A stretch of 11,331 nucleotides of DNA from an uncultured Verrucomicrobiota bacterium (GCA_946612175.1 CAMOEO010000065.1:1-11331); one strand, 5' to 3'. Positions 1-7,110 are shown, counted from the first letter of the stretch. Numbers and translations are program-made. Notes: generated by a model from the letters alone, not told the origin.

Positions 1-1
1 C

Positions 2-367
2 GAAGCACGCTTCGGCGAGGCCTGCGTTCCGCGTGACGGAAACGCCTTTTCCCTTGTCCTCGACGGGGGGACGGTCTCGTTCGCCGAAAGTTCGGGCAAT
101 CCGGCGATGACCGTCGTGCGGGCGCGCGTGACCGACCTGGGCGCCGTCGCCCGCAAGGGCGGACTCGCCCTCGCCGCGCTCGAAGGCAACTTCTTCTGGT
201 CCGGCACCAACGGCGCCACGCTTTCGGTCGACGAGGACGGCGCCCTCTGGCTCACCGAGCGCCGCCCGACGGAGGAGCTGGCCGCCCCCGGCGGCCTCGA
301 GTCCTGCCTCGACGAGTTCGTCGCGACCATCGCCGCGTGGCGGGAAAGGAGCGACCTCCATGGATGA
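2..367 (+). CDS. CesT-like type III secretion chaperone (5' end outside window)
   Basis: The reading frame is open from the first bases, so the start lies upstream and 121 C-terminal residues are visible. The visible part runs as beta strands (FSLVLDGGTVSF, TVVRARVTDLG), a helix (GGLALAALEGNFFW), a beta hairpin (ATLSVDEDGALWLTERRP) and a closing amphipathic helix (LESCLDEFVATIAAWRE). This order, the small acidic character and the 'L.L..DG.L.L..R' hairpin followed by 'FV....W' are typical of the CesT/SycE fold, which binds type III effectors or translocators in the cytoplasm and keeps them competent for secretion. An ATG occurs at 107, but the upstream residues (ARFGEACVPRDGNAFSLVLD) look like real protein, so I reject it as the start. 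The gene overlaps the next by 8 bp. The function is inferred from fold pattern, not from a unique motif; a non-secretion chaperone-like protein is possible. Confidence 0.62.
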   Translation, partial: EARFGEACVPRDGNAFSLVLDGGTVSFAESSGNPAMTVVRARVTDLGAVARKGGLALAALEGNFFWSGTNGATLSVDEDGALWLTERRPTEELAAPGGLESCLDEFVATIAAWRERSDLHG

Positions 368-845
368 TAGGTTCGAGCTCATGGAGCTCCACGACGCGGA
401 AGGATCCGCCGCGACGGACCTCAAGGCGCAGTTCGAGGGCGTCCTCGAGGAGTTCGGGTCGCTCGAAGGGCAGGAGATCGCCCTCGACGAGGACGGCGTC
501 GCGACCTTCGCGGTGGACGACGAGGTGATCGTGAACGTCCGGTATCTCGATGCGTCCGACACCGTGGTCGCCTTCGCCCCCGTCGGGGCGTTCGGCGGCG
601 CGGACGCCCCGGACGCCGGCGACAAGGCGCTGGAGCTGCTGCGCCTCTGCGAGCTGGGCGGCCCCGCCGGCGGCTTCACGCTCGCGCTGGACGCCGACGC
701 CGACCTCGTGCTCGCGATGGACCGGCGCCTCGCCCTCGAGATTTCGTCGGCGGACGCCTTCGCCGCGTGGACCGACGCGCTCGTCCGCGCCGTCCGCGCC
801 GTCCGCGAACGCTTCGCGGAACGCTTTCCGGTCGAGGAGGGCTAG
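360..845 (+). CDS. CesT-like type III secretion chaperone
   Basis: This encodes a 161-residue, strongly acidic protein. Its predicted order is helix (TDLKAQFEGVLEEFG, about 19-33), three strands (EIALDEDGVATFAVDDEVIVNVRY and VVAFAPVG, about 40-76), helix (DKALELLRLCELGG, about 87-100), two strands (FTLALDADADLVLAMDRRLAL, about 104-124) and a long C-terminal helix (128-158). That is the alpha-beta3-alpha-beta2-alpha layout of homodimeric class I type III secretion chaperones, at the usual length of 130-160 residues. The start at 360 is supported by AAAGGAG at 345-351, 8 nt upstream. It overlaps the previous gene by 8 bp and ends 2 bp before the large downstream gene, so translation is probably coupled. 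Two different chaperones in front of one large protein suggest either two binding regions on it or a heterodimeric chaperone. Assignment rests on fold pattern and context. Confidence 0.68.
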   Translation: MDDRFELMELHDAEGSAATDLKAQFEGVLEEFGSLEGQEIALDEDGVATFAVDDEVIVNVRYLDASDTVVAFAPVGAFGGADAPDAGDKALELLRLCELGGPAGGFTLALDADADLVLAMDRRLALEISSADAFAAWTDALVRAVRAVRERFAERFPVEEG

Positions 846-847
846 CC

Positions 848-3800
848 ATGCCGCTTCCCCCCATCAGCGTCGGCACGTATCAGAACGGCATCCCTCCCCT
901 CGGCCCGAGCGAACTTTCCGGGCCCGGCGGTCCGCAGGGGCCGGACCCCTCCGACGGGGCGAACCCCGCCGTCCACGTCGCCGCGCCCCCGGATCCCGAC
1001 CTGGACGCCGCCCTTGAGAACGGCGGCGGCCCGGACCTGCAGCCGAACAGCGGCCAGGGGCGGCAGTTCGTCGCCAACCACGCCGTCGCGCCCGGCCGCG
1101 ACTGGGACCTGCACTCCGTCGAGGGCATGCTCGAGACGGCCCGTAAGTCGATGGCCCATATCCGCGCCGTCGTCTCCGGCGAGGCGGCCTTCCGCGAGTT
1201 CGACGCGTCGCTCGGCGCCGCCGTCGCGCGTGCCGTGGCGGAGCATCCCGGCACGGGCGCCGCGGATCTCGCCGACGCCTATGCCGCGTTCAAGCAGGTC
1301 TTCGGCGAGCTGCGGAACGTCCGCGGCGCCCTCATGGCCGCCGTGAAGGACGGCTCCGACTGCAAGGACCCGAACAAGGCGCTCGCGCAGATCCGCAAGA
1401 CGATGCGCGTCTTCCGCTTCGAGCTCCAGCAGGAGCTCGCCAAGGTCGGTCATGAAGCCGGGAGGATGGACCTCCCCGAAGAGGCGCTGCGCACGATCCA
1501 GCATGCGTTCACCTTCGGCGTCGGCAGCAAGGTCTCCGAGACGTTCGCCCGCCTCCTCTCGCTCGAGGCGCGCTTCGACGAGGCCCTCGACGGACTGCTC
1601 GACCGCCTCCGCGCGCTCGACCCGGCCAACGCCGTTCCCGAGCCGCCGGCCGGGATCCGGCTCGCCGACGTCGTCGGCGACGCGCTGGAGCTCTCGCACC
1701 GCACCAACGAGCGCATCCGCGACTTCCAGGACGCCGCCGCGACCGAATCGACGCTGCGCGGCATCGTCGGCCCGCTCGTCGAGAAGGGCGGCTCGCGCAA
1801 GGTCGAGTTCACCGTCGGCGCCGGCGCGCTGTTCGGACTCGGCTTCTCCACGGCGCTCACGGCGGGCGTCCGCGCCGGGGCGCGCTTCCGCGTCGTCGGC
1901 GAGATCGACGCGCCCGGCAAGGGGCGCCCGGTCTCCGTCACGTTCCGCATCGCCGGCGGCCTCGAGGTCAAGGGCGTCGCCAAGTCCGGGCTGGACGCGG
2001 AGAACGGCATCGCCGGCACGAAGGCGGAGGCCTCCGCCGGCGGCGAGGTCTCGCACTTCACCACGCGCACCTACCCGACGCTGGAGGACATGATCCTCGA
2101 CGCCAAGCGCTGCAAGCTCGCCACGTCGCGCACCCTCGGAGGCGCCATCTGGGGCGGCATCCAGGCGCTCGGCCGCTCGGTCGGCAGGCTCGGGACGACC
2201 TTCTTCCGCTGGCTCGGCCGCAAGGGCGGCGAGGTGAAGCTCGACAACGCGCAGTACCTCGCGTCGCTCAAGGCGCGCGGCGTGGCCGGGCAGCTCGACC
2301 GCCTCCTCGCCCGCCGCGCGAACCCCGTCATCGCGGCGGAGCGCACGGGCTGGACGGCCAAGGTCGCCGGCAAGGCCAAGGCGGGCCTGGAGATCGGCAA
2401 GGGCGTCGCCAAGCTCTCGCTCGGCGGCTCCATCGGCCTCGAGCGCGACTTCGGCGTCTCCTCCCGGGCGTTCGTCCCCGTCGCCCGCGCCGCGCGGGAG
2501 GCGAAGACCCTCGACGACCTCCACGCGCTGATGCGGCCCGGCCCCTCCGGCGACGGCCCCCTCGTCGTGGAGCGCTTCCGGGGCGGCGGCCCGCAGGGCG
2601 TGTTCGCGGCGCTGGAGAACGCCTTCGACGAAGCCGTGCGCGACGCCGAGGAGGCCGCCCGGCGCAGCGGTCCCCTCTCCACCGACACCACGGGCTTCGC
2701 GAACGCCGCGAACCGCATCCGCTCGCTCCTGCTCGCCGCCGAGCTGGCGGTGCGCGAGGGCGCGCTTTCGCGCGGGCAGGCCGACCGCCTCGTCGCGCGC
2801 TACTCCAACCCCGAGGTCCGGTTCCCGCCCGACATCTACCGCGAGTACTTCCTCGAGGGCGGCGGCGCGGCCAAGCCCGCGAAGATCCGCGAGTCCGCAT
2901 CGGTCACCTTCGAGGCGTCCCTCTTCACGGCCGAGACCGACTCCCTCACGGCCGACATCGGCTCGTCCGTCCTGAAGGCCGTGGCCGGCGGCGCCGTGAA
3001 GGAGCTGCGCCACCAGGCCGGGCTCGACAACAAGGTCGAATACCGCTTCACCTCCGAAACGCCCGTCAAGCCCGGCTCCGACCCGCGCCCGTGGGAGGAC
3101 GTCAAGAAGACGACGCACGCGCTCGCGATCACCGCCTCCACCCCGGCGCGCGTCGTCATCGAGGCCCTCACGCGGTCCATCGTCAACAAGGGCGAGCGCG
3201 TCGAGAACCGGAGCCTGAGCCTCGCCAAGGACACCGCGAAGGACCTCGCCAAGGACATCTCCAAGGACGCCGCCAAGGGCGCGCTCTTCGCCGCGCTGCC
3301 GGGATTCCTCCTCGCGGGCGTCAAGGAGACCGCCGTCGCCGCCGTCAAGAAGTGGCTCGCCGACCCGGAGAACGTCGCGAAGCTCGTCGAGTTCGCGCTC
3401 GAGCACCTCGAGGACGCCTTCAACCTCGTCGTCGACGTCGTGGAGTTCGTCGCCGACCACCCGAACCTCACGCTCCATGCCATCGCGATGATCCGCGGCA
3501 CGGAGCTCGTCTCCCAGAGCGAGCGCCTCAAGGTGGTCAAGTGGAGCTTCCTCGACGGCGAGCTCGACACGATCTCCGTCCATTCCGAGGCGACGAACAA
3601 GCTCGGCGTCAACGTCGACCCCGTCGGCGTGGGCGTGGGCGTCGGGTTCGACATCTCGTACTCCGTCACCGAGTCCGTCAAGGACCGAGACTGGCAGCCG
3701 CGGCCGACGCTCGTCGGCCTGCTCGCCAAGTCCGAGGAGTTCCTCTTCGGCGAAACGGGCTTCGAGCCCTCCGGCGGCGGAGAGGAGTTCAAGCTCTGGC

Positions 3801-4054
3801 TCTCGCGCCGGGCGCATGGCGTCGAGCACATGCTCGGCACGCTCGCCGAGCCCAGGAACGTGGAAGTCTACGAGCGCGCCCTCGAGCAGGCGGACGGGGA
3901 CCTGGCGCTCAAGACGCGCCTCCAGGACGCCTGGCGCGCCGTGCAGGACCTCCCCGCCGACGCCACCCTCGACGCCAAGGTCGACGCCGCCCACGCCCTC
4001 CTCGTCGCCCTGACCCTTGCCTTCCGCACCGTCCCGCCCGACGCGGAGCCGTAA
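848..4054 (+). CDS. Large unrecognised protein, candidate type III secretion effector or translocator (1068 aa)
   Basis: I do not recognise a family. The start at 848 follows GAGGAGGG (834-841) at 6 nt spacing; the 27 codons upstream in the same frame overlap the chaperone gene and are Arg-rich shadow sequence. Residues 1-80 are rich in Pro, Gly, Ser and Asn and probably disordered, with no Sec signal peptide, as in type III substrates. Residues about 85-290 are helical (TARKSMAHIRAVV, FRFELQQELAKVG). Residues about 318-410 are Gly-rich and beta-like (EFTVGAGALFGLGFS, FRIAGGLEVKG). Residues 792-811 are five tetrapeptides of the form xAKD, followed by a hydrophobic stretch (ALFAALPGFLLAGV, about 812-825) that may enter a membrane. 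A second beta-like segment has NVDPVGVGVGVGFDISYS near 920-937. Only two cysteines are present. Cargo status is inferred from the two chaperone-like genes directly upstream; it could instead be a large structural or surface protein. Confidence 0.6.
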   Translation: MPLPPISVGTYQNGIPPLGPSELSGPGGPQGPDPSDGANPAVHVAAPPDPDLDAALENGGGPDLQPNSGQGRQFVANHAVAPGRDWDLHSVEGMLETARKSMAHIRAVVSGEAAFREFDASLGAAVARAVAEHPGTGAADLADAYAAFKQVFGELRNVRGALMAAVKDGSDCKDPNKALAQIRKTMRVFRFELQQELAKVGHEAGRMDLPEEALRTIQHAFTFGVGSKVSETFARLLSLEARFDEALDGLLDRLRALDPANAVPEPPAGIRLADVVGDALELSHRTNERIRDFQDAAATESTLRGIVGPLVEKGGSRKVEFTVGAGALFGLGFSTALTAGVRAGARFRVVGEIDAPGKGRPVSVTFRIAGGLEVKGVAKSGLDAENGIAGTKAEASAGGEVSHFTTRTYPTLEDMILDAKRCKLATSRTLGGAIWGGIQALGRSVGRLGTTFFRWLGRKGGEVKLDNAQYLASLKARGVAGQLDRLLARRANPVIAAERTGWTAKVAGKAKAGLEIGKGVAKLSLGGSIGLERDFGVSSRAFVPVARAAREAKTLDDLHALMRPGPSGDGPLVVERFRGGGPQGVFAALENAFDEAVRDAEEAARRSGPLSTDTTGFANAANRIRSLLLAAELAVREGALSRGQADRLVARYSNPEVRFPPDIYREYFLEGGGAAKPAKIRESASVTFEASLFTAETDSLTADIGSSVLKAVAGGAVKELRHQAGLDNKVEYRFTSETPVKPGSDPRPWEDVKKTTHALAITASTPARVVIEALTRSIVNKGERVENRSLSLAKDTAKDLAKDISKDAAKGALFAALPGFLLAGVKETAVAAVKKWLADPENVAKLVEFALEHLEDAFNLVVDVVEFVADHPNLTLHAIAMIRGTELVSQSERLKVVKWSFLDGELDTISVHSEATNKLGVNVDPVGVGVGVGFDISYSVTESVKDRDWQPRPTLVGLLAKSEEFLFGETGFEPSGGGEEFKLWLSRRAHGVEHMLGTLAEPRNVEVYERALEQADGDLALKTRLQDAWRAVQDLPADATLDAKVDAAHALLVALTLAFRTVPPDAEP
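3221..3280 (+). repeat. Five tandem 12-bp units encoding xAKD tetrapeptides
   Basis: Five consecutive 12-bp units of the form NNCNCCAAGGAC (with small changes) encode LAKD, TAKD, LAKD, ISKD and AAKG at residues 792-811 of the large protein. The regular spacing of Lys and Asp gives a charged, amphipathic 11/4-type helix next to a hydrophobic segment, a pattern seen in lipid-surface helices. The unit probably arose by tandem duplication. Confidence 0.7.
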
Positions 4055-4077
4055 GGTTCCGGCCGTCGGCGGTCGCA

Positions 4078-4106
4078 TTGCGGGAATCTCCTCTCTGTTG
4101 TAGAAT
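4078..4106 (+). promoter_or_regulatory. Sigma70-type promoter abutting the kinase start codon
   Basis: TTGCGG (4078-4083), 17 bp spacing, then TAGAAT (4101-4106, five of six consensus bases). The -10 box ends 8 nt before the ATG at 4115, so transcription would begin at or within a base or two of the start codon. No Shine-Dalgarno sequence lies between them, which agrees with a leaderless mRNA. Confidence 0.6.
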
Positions 4107-4114
4107 CTCCGGTC

Positions 4115-5248
4115 ATGAAGACGGATTCCGCAGCAAGACCGGCCGATTCGCCGGTGTTTCCTCCGGGCTCGTTCGGCCCTTGGCGCCCCCTTCGGGAAAT
4201 CGGCCGCGGCGCGCATGGCTCGGTGTTCCTGGCGGACGGCCCCGGCGAAGGGCACGTCGCGCTGAAGGTCTGCCGGCGTCCGGACGATCCGGCCCGCATG
4301 AACGAATGGGAGCGGGAAAAGCGCGGATGGACCCTCTACGCGAACCTCCCCGCCGCCCCGGGCCTCGTCCGCGTCCTGGGGACCGGCGAAACGGAGGGCG
4401 AATCGGCGTTCTGGGTCGCGATGGAGCTGGCGGATCCCGAACCGGGCGGTTCGGCGGACGATCCGGGCTCCTACCGGCCGCTCACGCTCGCGTCCGTCGC
4501 GGCGGCCGAGGTGGCTCTTCCCCTCGGCCGGTGCCTGGCGATCGGGGAGCGGCTCGCGTCGGCCCTCGAGCATCTGCAGCGACACCATCTCCTGCACCGC
4601 GACGTCAAGCCCGGCAACGTCCTGTTCGTCCGCGGGGCGCCCGTAATCGCGGACGCGGGGCTCGTCGCGGACGACCGCGAGGCCGCGTCCCTCGTCGGCA
4701 CGCCCGGATACGAGCCGCCCGAGCACCACGGGACGCCGCAGGGCGACGTCTTCAGCCTCGGCCGGACGCTCTGGCGCATCGGCACCGGGCGCGCGCCCGA
4801 GGAGGCGGGGTTCGCGCCGTGCGCCGAGGCGGACACGTCCGATCCGGATTTCTGGCGATTCCTTGCGATCCTCGGCAAGGCGACCTCCCCGTCTCCCGGG
4901 CGCCGATACCGCTCGGCCAAGGCGTTCCGCAAGGATCTTGCGCGTCTGCGCCGGCGGCACGCCGCCAAACGGTTCCGGAAGCTCCGCATCCTTCTGTTGG
5001 TCGCGGCGCTTCCCATCCTCGTTCCCGCCATCTGGAACTTCATGACCTTCCGTGTCATCCTGATGCAGGACGAGGCCATGCGCGCTGCGATCGTCTGGCC
5101 GTTCCCCTATCGGATTCTCAAGCCGCTCTTCGTCTCGAGAAATCCGCCGCCGCCGCCGTGGAAGCAGGCGGTCGATGACATGAACGAATCGCTCCGGGAC
5201 CTCCTCTCCGATCTTCCGGGCAAGCCGGACGACAGGAGTAACCCATGA
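4115..5248 (+). CDS. Membrane-anchored Hanks-type serine/threonine protein kinase
   Basis: This 377-residue protein phosphorylates Ser/Thr on target proteins. Visible kinase motifs are the glycine loop GRGAHGSVFLA (30-40), the ATP lysine in VALKV (Lys51), the catalytic loop HRDVKPGN (161-168, Asp163 and Asn168), an altered DFG motif reading DAG (180-182), the activation segment end GTPGYEPPE (195-203) and DVFSLG (211-216). A basic stretch (277-291) precedes a hydrophobic segment at about 291-309, and a second weaker one follows at about 322-340. There is no recognisable extracellular sensor domain, only a Pro-rich linker (344-348) and a short acidic tail. The metal-binding Asp180 is kept, so the kinase is probably active despite the missing Phe. 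The stop overlaps the sigma-factor start as ATGA, indicating coupled expression. Kinase-ECF pairs are known in Planctomycetes and relatives, where the kinase is thought to control the sigma factor; that role here is inference. Confidence 0.9.
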   Translation: MKTDSAARPADSPVFPPGSFGPWRPLREIGRGAHGSVFLADGPGEGHVALKVCRRPDDPARMNEWEREKRGWTLYANLPAAPGLVRVLGTGETEGESAFWVAMELADPEPGGSADDPGSYRPLTLASVAAAEVALPLGRCLAIGERLASALEHLQRHHLLHRDVKPGNVLFVRGAPVIADAGLVADDREAASLVGTPGYEPPEHHGTPQGDVFSLGRTLWRIGTGRAPEEAGFAPCAEADTSDPDFWRFLAILGKATSPSPGRRYRSAKAFRKDLARLRRRHAAKRFRKLRILLLVAALPILVPAIWNFMTFRVILMQDEAMRAAIVWPFPYRILKPLFVSRNPPPPPWKQAVDDMNESLRDLLSDLPGKPDDRSNP

Positions 5249-5856
5249 ACTACAAGCCCTTTCTCAACGAGGAGACCCGTTCGTCCGTCCTCGCCGGCGT
5301 CCGCGCCGGATCGGAGGAGGCGTGGGGCCGGTTCTTCGACCTGTACGCCGGCTACGTCTTCACGCTCGCGCGCCGGGCCGGCCTGCTCGGCGAGGACGCG
5401 GACGATCTCGTCCAGACCGTGTTCGCGGAGCTGTCCGCGCCCGGCGGGTTCGACGGCTACGAACGCGGGAGGGGGTCCTTCCGCGTCTGGCTCCGGCGTC
5501 GCGCGCAGTGGCGGATCGCGGACGAACTGCGGCGCCGCGCGGCGGCGCTTCCGCGGGACGAGTCGGCGAAGGGCGACCTGGACGCGCTGCCCGCCCCGGA
5601 CCCGGCGCTCGACGAGGCCTGGATCGAGGCCGCCCGCGCGGAGGCCCTCCGCCGGCTCCAGGCCTCCGTTTCGCCCGACCACTTCGCGATCTTCCAGGCG
5701 AGCGTCCTCGAAGAGCTTCCGACGGAGGACGTCATGCGGCTCTACCGCGTCTCCCGCGACAACCTCTACCAGATCCGAAAGCGCGTGAAGGACATCTTCA
5801 CCGAGCTGCTCAAGGCGGCCCTCGACGACCTTGACGCGCCGACGCCGCCCGGCTAG
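5245..5856 (+). CDS. ECF-type RNA polymerase sigma factor
   Basis: This 203-residue protein has the two-domain ECF layout. Sigma region 2 spans about 22-98: GSEEAWGRFFDLYAGYVFTLAR, then the DADDLVQTVFAEL motif (51-63) that contacts core polymerase and the -10 element, then FRVWLRRRAQWRIADELRRR. A linker rich in Asp, Pro and Ala (103-124) leads to region 4 (about 129-190), with a helix-turn-helix in PTEDVMRLYRVSRDNLYQIRKR that would read the -35 element. The start has AGGAG (5234-5238) 6 nt upstream and overlaps the kinase stop by 4 bp. No anti-sigma factor gene is visible beside it, so control may come from the kinase. The C-terminal tail (DDLDAPTPPG) is short. Inferred targets are the two mirror-image promoter elements about 1.2 kb downstream, which no other regulator in the window explains. 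Confidence 0.87.
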   Translation: MNYKPFLNEETRSSVLAGVRAGSEEAWGRFFDLYAGYVFTLARRAGLLGEDADDLVQTVFAELSAPGGFDGYERGRGSFRVWLRRRAQWRIADELRRRAAALPRDESAKGDLDALPAPDPALDEAWIEAARAEALRRLQASVSPDHFAIFQASVLEELPTEDVMRLYRVSRDNLYQIRKRVKDIFTELLKAALDDLDAPTPPG

Positions 5857-5876
5857 CCGCCGACCGGCAGCCGGGC
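5847..5876. terminator. Hairpin between convergent genes, possible bidirectional terminator
   Basis: GCCCGGCT (5847-5854) and AGCCGGGC (5869-5876) form a perfect 8-bp stem around a 14-nt loop that can itself pair. It spans the end of the sigma-factor gene and reaches the stop codon of the convergent ATP-grasp gene. There is no T tract on either side, so it is only a moderate intrinsic terminator candidate. Confidence 0.4.
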
Positions 5877-6814
5877 TAGCCGCGCGCCGCCGCGAGCGTG
5901 CGGCCCCGGCGCTCGACGGCGAGGATCTCCTCGGCGACGGCGGAGATGAGGCCTCTCTCGTCTTTTTCGTCGAGCCACGCCCACTGTCCGTTCGGGTTGA
6001 CTTCGAGGAAATGCAGGACGCCGTCCTTGCGGATGAAGTCGAACCGCCCGAAGGAAAGCCCCGCTTCGGCCATGAAGCCGCGGATGGCGGCGCACTCGGA
6101 GTCCGGCAGGTTGCACGGTGTCCACTTGAGATTACGCCGGTAGGTCTCGAGGCGCGAATCGTCGGATCCCAGAACGTCGCGGGGAATCGAGCTTGCCCAG
6201 ATGCGGCCGTTTACGAACGCCGCGGAGACTTCTTCGCCTCCGTCGATCCGTTTCTGGATGAACCATGGATACGAGGCGTCCAGCGTTTGTAGGTCCACCT
6301 CCCTGACGAGAAAGCACTTGCCCTCGCCGATCATCGTTTGCGTGAGGGATTTCACGACCCAGCGCCCGTCCGCGGGGACGGCCGGACGTTTTCCGGAGAA
6401 CAGGTGCCATTCCGGGACCGGAAAGAACCGTTCGGCCAGTTTCATCTGCCGCAGTTTTCCCCAAGCGTCTCCGTCCGGCGTGACCAAGGCGGCGATTCCC
6501 GCGGCATGGCTGGCGAAATACAGATTCTTGAACAAATCGAGAATCTCCCGCCGGCACCAGTTTTCGAGGCAACCATGCGCGGGAACGTCGATTGCGTCGA
6601 GGAACATCGGTTTCCGAAGATGGAAACAGAACATCTTCGACGAATCGATCGTTTCTCCGCCCGGCGCGGTGCAGGACCATCCGCCGGGTCCGAATTCCCA
6701 AGCGTAATCCCGCCATCGGTCGACATTGAACCGAAAAGACTCCGCACGGTACGACAGTTTGGAAAGAATCAGGTCGGTCGTGACATCCTGCGAGCAGGTG
6801 TGGAAGAAGATCAT
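5876..6814 (-). CDS. ATP-grasp peptide ligase, graspetide (microviridin MvdC/MvdD)-like
   Basis: This 312-residue enzyme looks like an ATP-grasp macrocyclase that activates Asp/Glu side chains of a precursor peptide as acyl phosphates and joins them to Thr, Ser or Lys. The N-terminus (HTCSQDVTTDLILSKL) and a substrate-side domain (residues 1-100) match the layout of this group. The ATP-grasp core follows: Lys155 in RWVVKSL and the loop MIGEGKCFLV (161-170), FIQKRIDGGEEVSAAFV (185-201) that cradles ATP, Asp259 in GRFDFI, and the metal/phosphate motif FLEVNPNGQW (269-278; Glu271, Asn273, Asn275). The 'EVNPNGQWAWLDE' ending is characteristic of peptide-modifying ATP-grasp enzymes rather than of metabolic ligases. 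No Shine-Dalgarno is seen at 6814; translation may depend on the upstream peptide gene. The 47-codon peptide gene just upstream is its likely substrate. A tail (300-312, Arg-rich) is less typical. Confidence 0.8.
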   Translation of the reverse strand: MIFFHTCSQDVTTDLILSKLSYRAESFRFNVDRWRDYAWEFGPGGWSCTAPGGETIDSSKMFCFHLRKPMFLDAIDVPAHGCLENWCRREILDLFKNLYFASHAAGIAALVTPDGDAWGKLRQMKLAERFFPVPEWHLFSGKRPAVPADGRWVVKSLTQTMIGEGKCFLVREVDLQTLDASYPWFIQKRIDGGEEVSAAFVNGRIWASSIPRDVLGSDDSRLETYRRNLKWTPCNLPDSECAAIRGFMAEAGLSFGRFDFIRKDGVLHFLEVNPNGQWAWLDEKDERGLISAVAEEILAVERRGRTLAAARG

Positions 6815-6834
6815 CGGGTGCGCTTCGGGGAAGT

Positions 6835-6864
6835 GGCCCCGGCGGCGGGAGCGCCGCCGGGGCC
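6835..6864 (-). promoter_or_regulatory. GC-rich hairpin between peptide gene and ATP-grasp gene
   Basis: GGCCCCGGCGGCG (6835-6847) and CGCCGCCGGGGCC (6852-6864) are perfect 13-bp arms around a 4-nt loop. The hairpin sits 14 bp after the peptide stop and 20 bp before the ATP-grasp start. There is no U tract, so it more likely attenuates read-through or protects the 3' end of the short peptide message than fully terminates. This would give many peptides per enzyme. Confidence 0.65.
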
Positions 6865-6878
6865 GGTGTCGGATGGAT

Positions 6879-7022
6879 CTAGCCGCACTGGTTGGCGTCG
6901 TCGATGCGCTGGTTCACGCCGACGAACGTGTAGGTGTAGTTAGTCATCGTATTGACGGAGGTTCCCTCCATCCCCGTGGCGGAACCGGTGATGGACGTCG
7001 CCAGATCGAGCGGTGTGCTCAT
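6879..7022 (-). CDS. Candidate RiPP precursor peptide, graspetide-like (47 aa)
   Basis: The ORF encodes 47 residues starting MSTPLDLATSITGSATG and ending IDDANQCG. AGGAG (minus strand of 7031-7035) lies 8 nt upstream of the ATG, the best ribosome-binding site in the neighbourhood. A leader-like first half (1-23) precedes a core-like second half: Thr-rich NTMTNYTYTF (24-33, four Thr), the spacer VGVNQR (34-39), then Asp41-Asp42. Hydroxyl donors followed by paired acids is the layout an ATP-grasp macrocyclase needs for Thr-Asp ester links. No Lys is present, so only ester links would be expected. Cys46 near the C-terminus is the sole cysteine. No GG-type cleavage site is obvious (Gly-Gly absent; GMEG at 17-20). 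It does not match the classic microviridin TxKYPSD core. Its substrate role is inferred from position upstream of the enzyme and shared promoter architecture with the exporter. Confidence 0.72.
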   Translation of the reverse strand: MSTPLDLATSITGSATGMEGTSVNTMTNYTYTFVGVNQRIDDANQCG

Positions 7023-7049
7023 TTGTTTTTCTCCTGATCAGGTTGCGGG

Positions 7050-7064
7050 CGGACACCATGTCCG
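7050..7064 (-). promoter_or_regulatory. Small hairpin in the peptide gene leader
   Basis: CGGACA and TGTCCG (perfect 6-bp arms, 3-nt loop) lie between the predicted start of transcription (about 7069) and the ribosome-binding site of the peptide gene. It may stabilise the short transcript or be a minor control element. Confidence 0.35.
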
Positions 7065-7075
7065 TCCATACGCGT

Positions 7076-7103
7076 AATACGGACGAGGCCCGGGTATCTG
7101 ACA
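7076..7103 (-). promoter_or_regulatory. Promoter-like element for peptide gene, mirror copy 1
   Basis: On the minus strand this reads TGTCAGA, 11 bp, CGTCCGTATT. It is identical in both blocks and in spacing to the copy facing the other way at 7133-7160, while the 11 bp between blocks differ. If the 3' half (CGTATT) is the -10, the spacing from TGTCAGA is 15 bp, typical of ECF sigma promoters. The predicted transcript would have a leader of about 47 nt. Confidence 0.65.
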
Positions 7104-7110
7104 AGCTCTC

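Noticed and set aside
340..370. ATG at 364 as a start of the second chaperone gene
   Set aside because: It is followed at once by stop codons in that frame; the ATG at 360 is in the coding frame and well spaced from AAAGGAG.
842..4960. A 1372-codon open frame on the minus strand opposite the large protein
   Set aside because: It runs antisense to the well-supported 1068-residue and kinase genes; its product is Arg/Glu/Gly/Asp-rich with low-complexity runs, as expected for the shadow frame of GC-rich coding DNA.
3091..5178. A 695-codon plus-strand frame across two genes
   Set aside because: It crosses the end of the large gene and the kinase in another frame, with Arg/Pro/Gly-rich shadow composition and no own ribosome-binding site.
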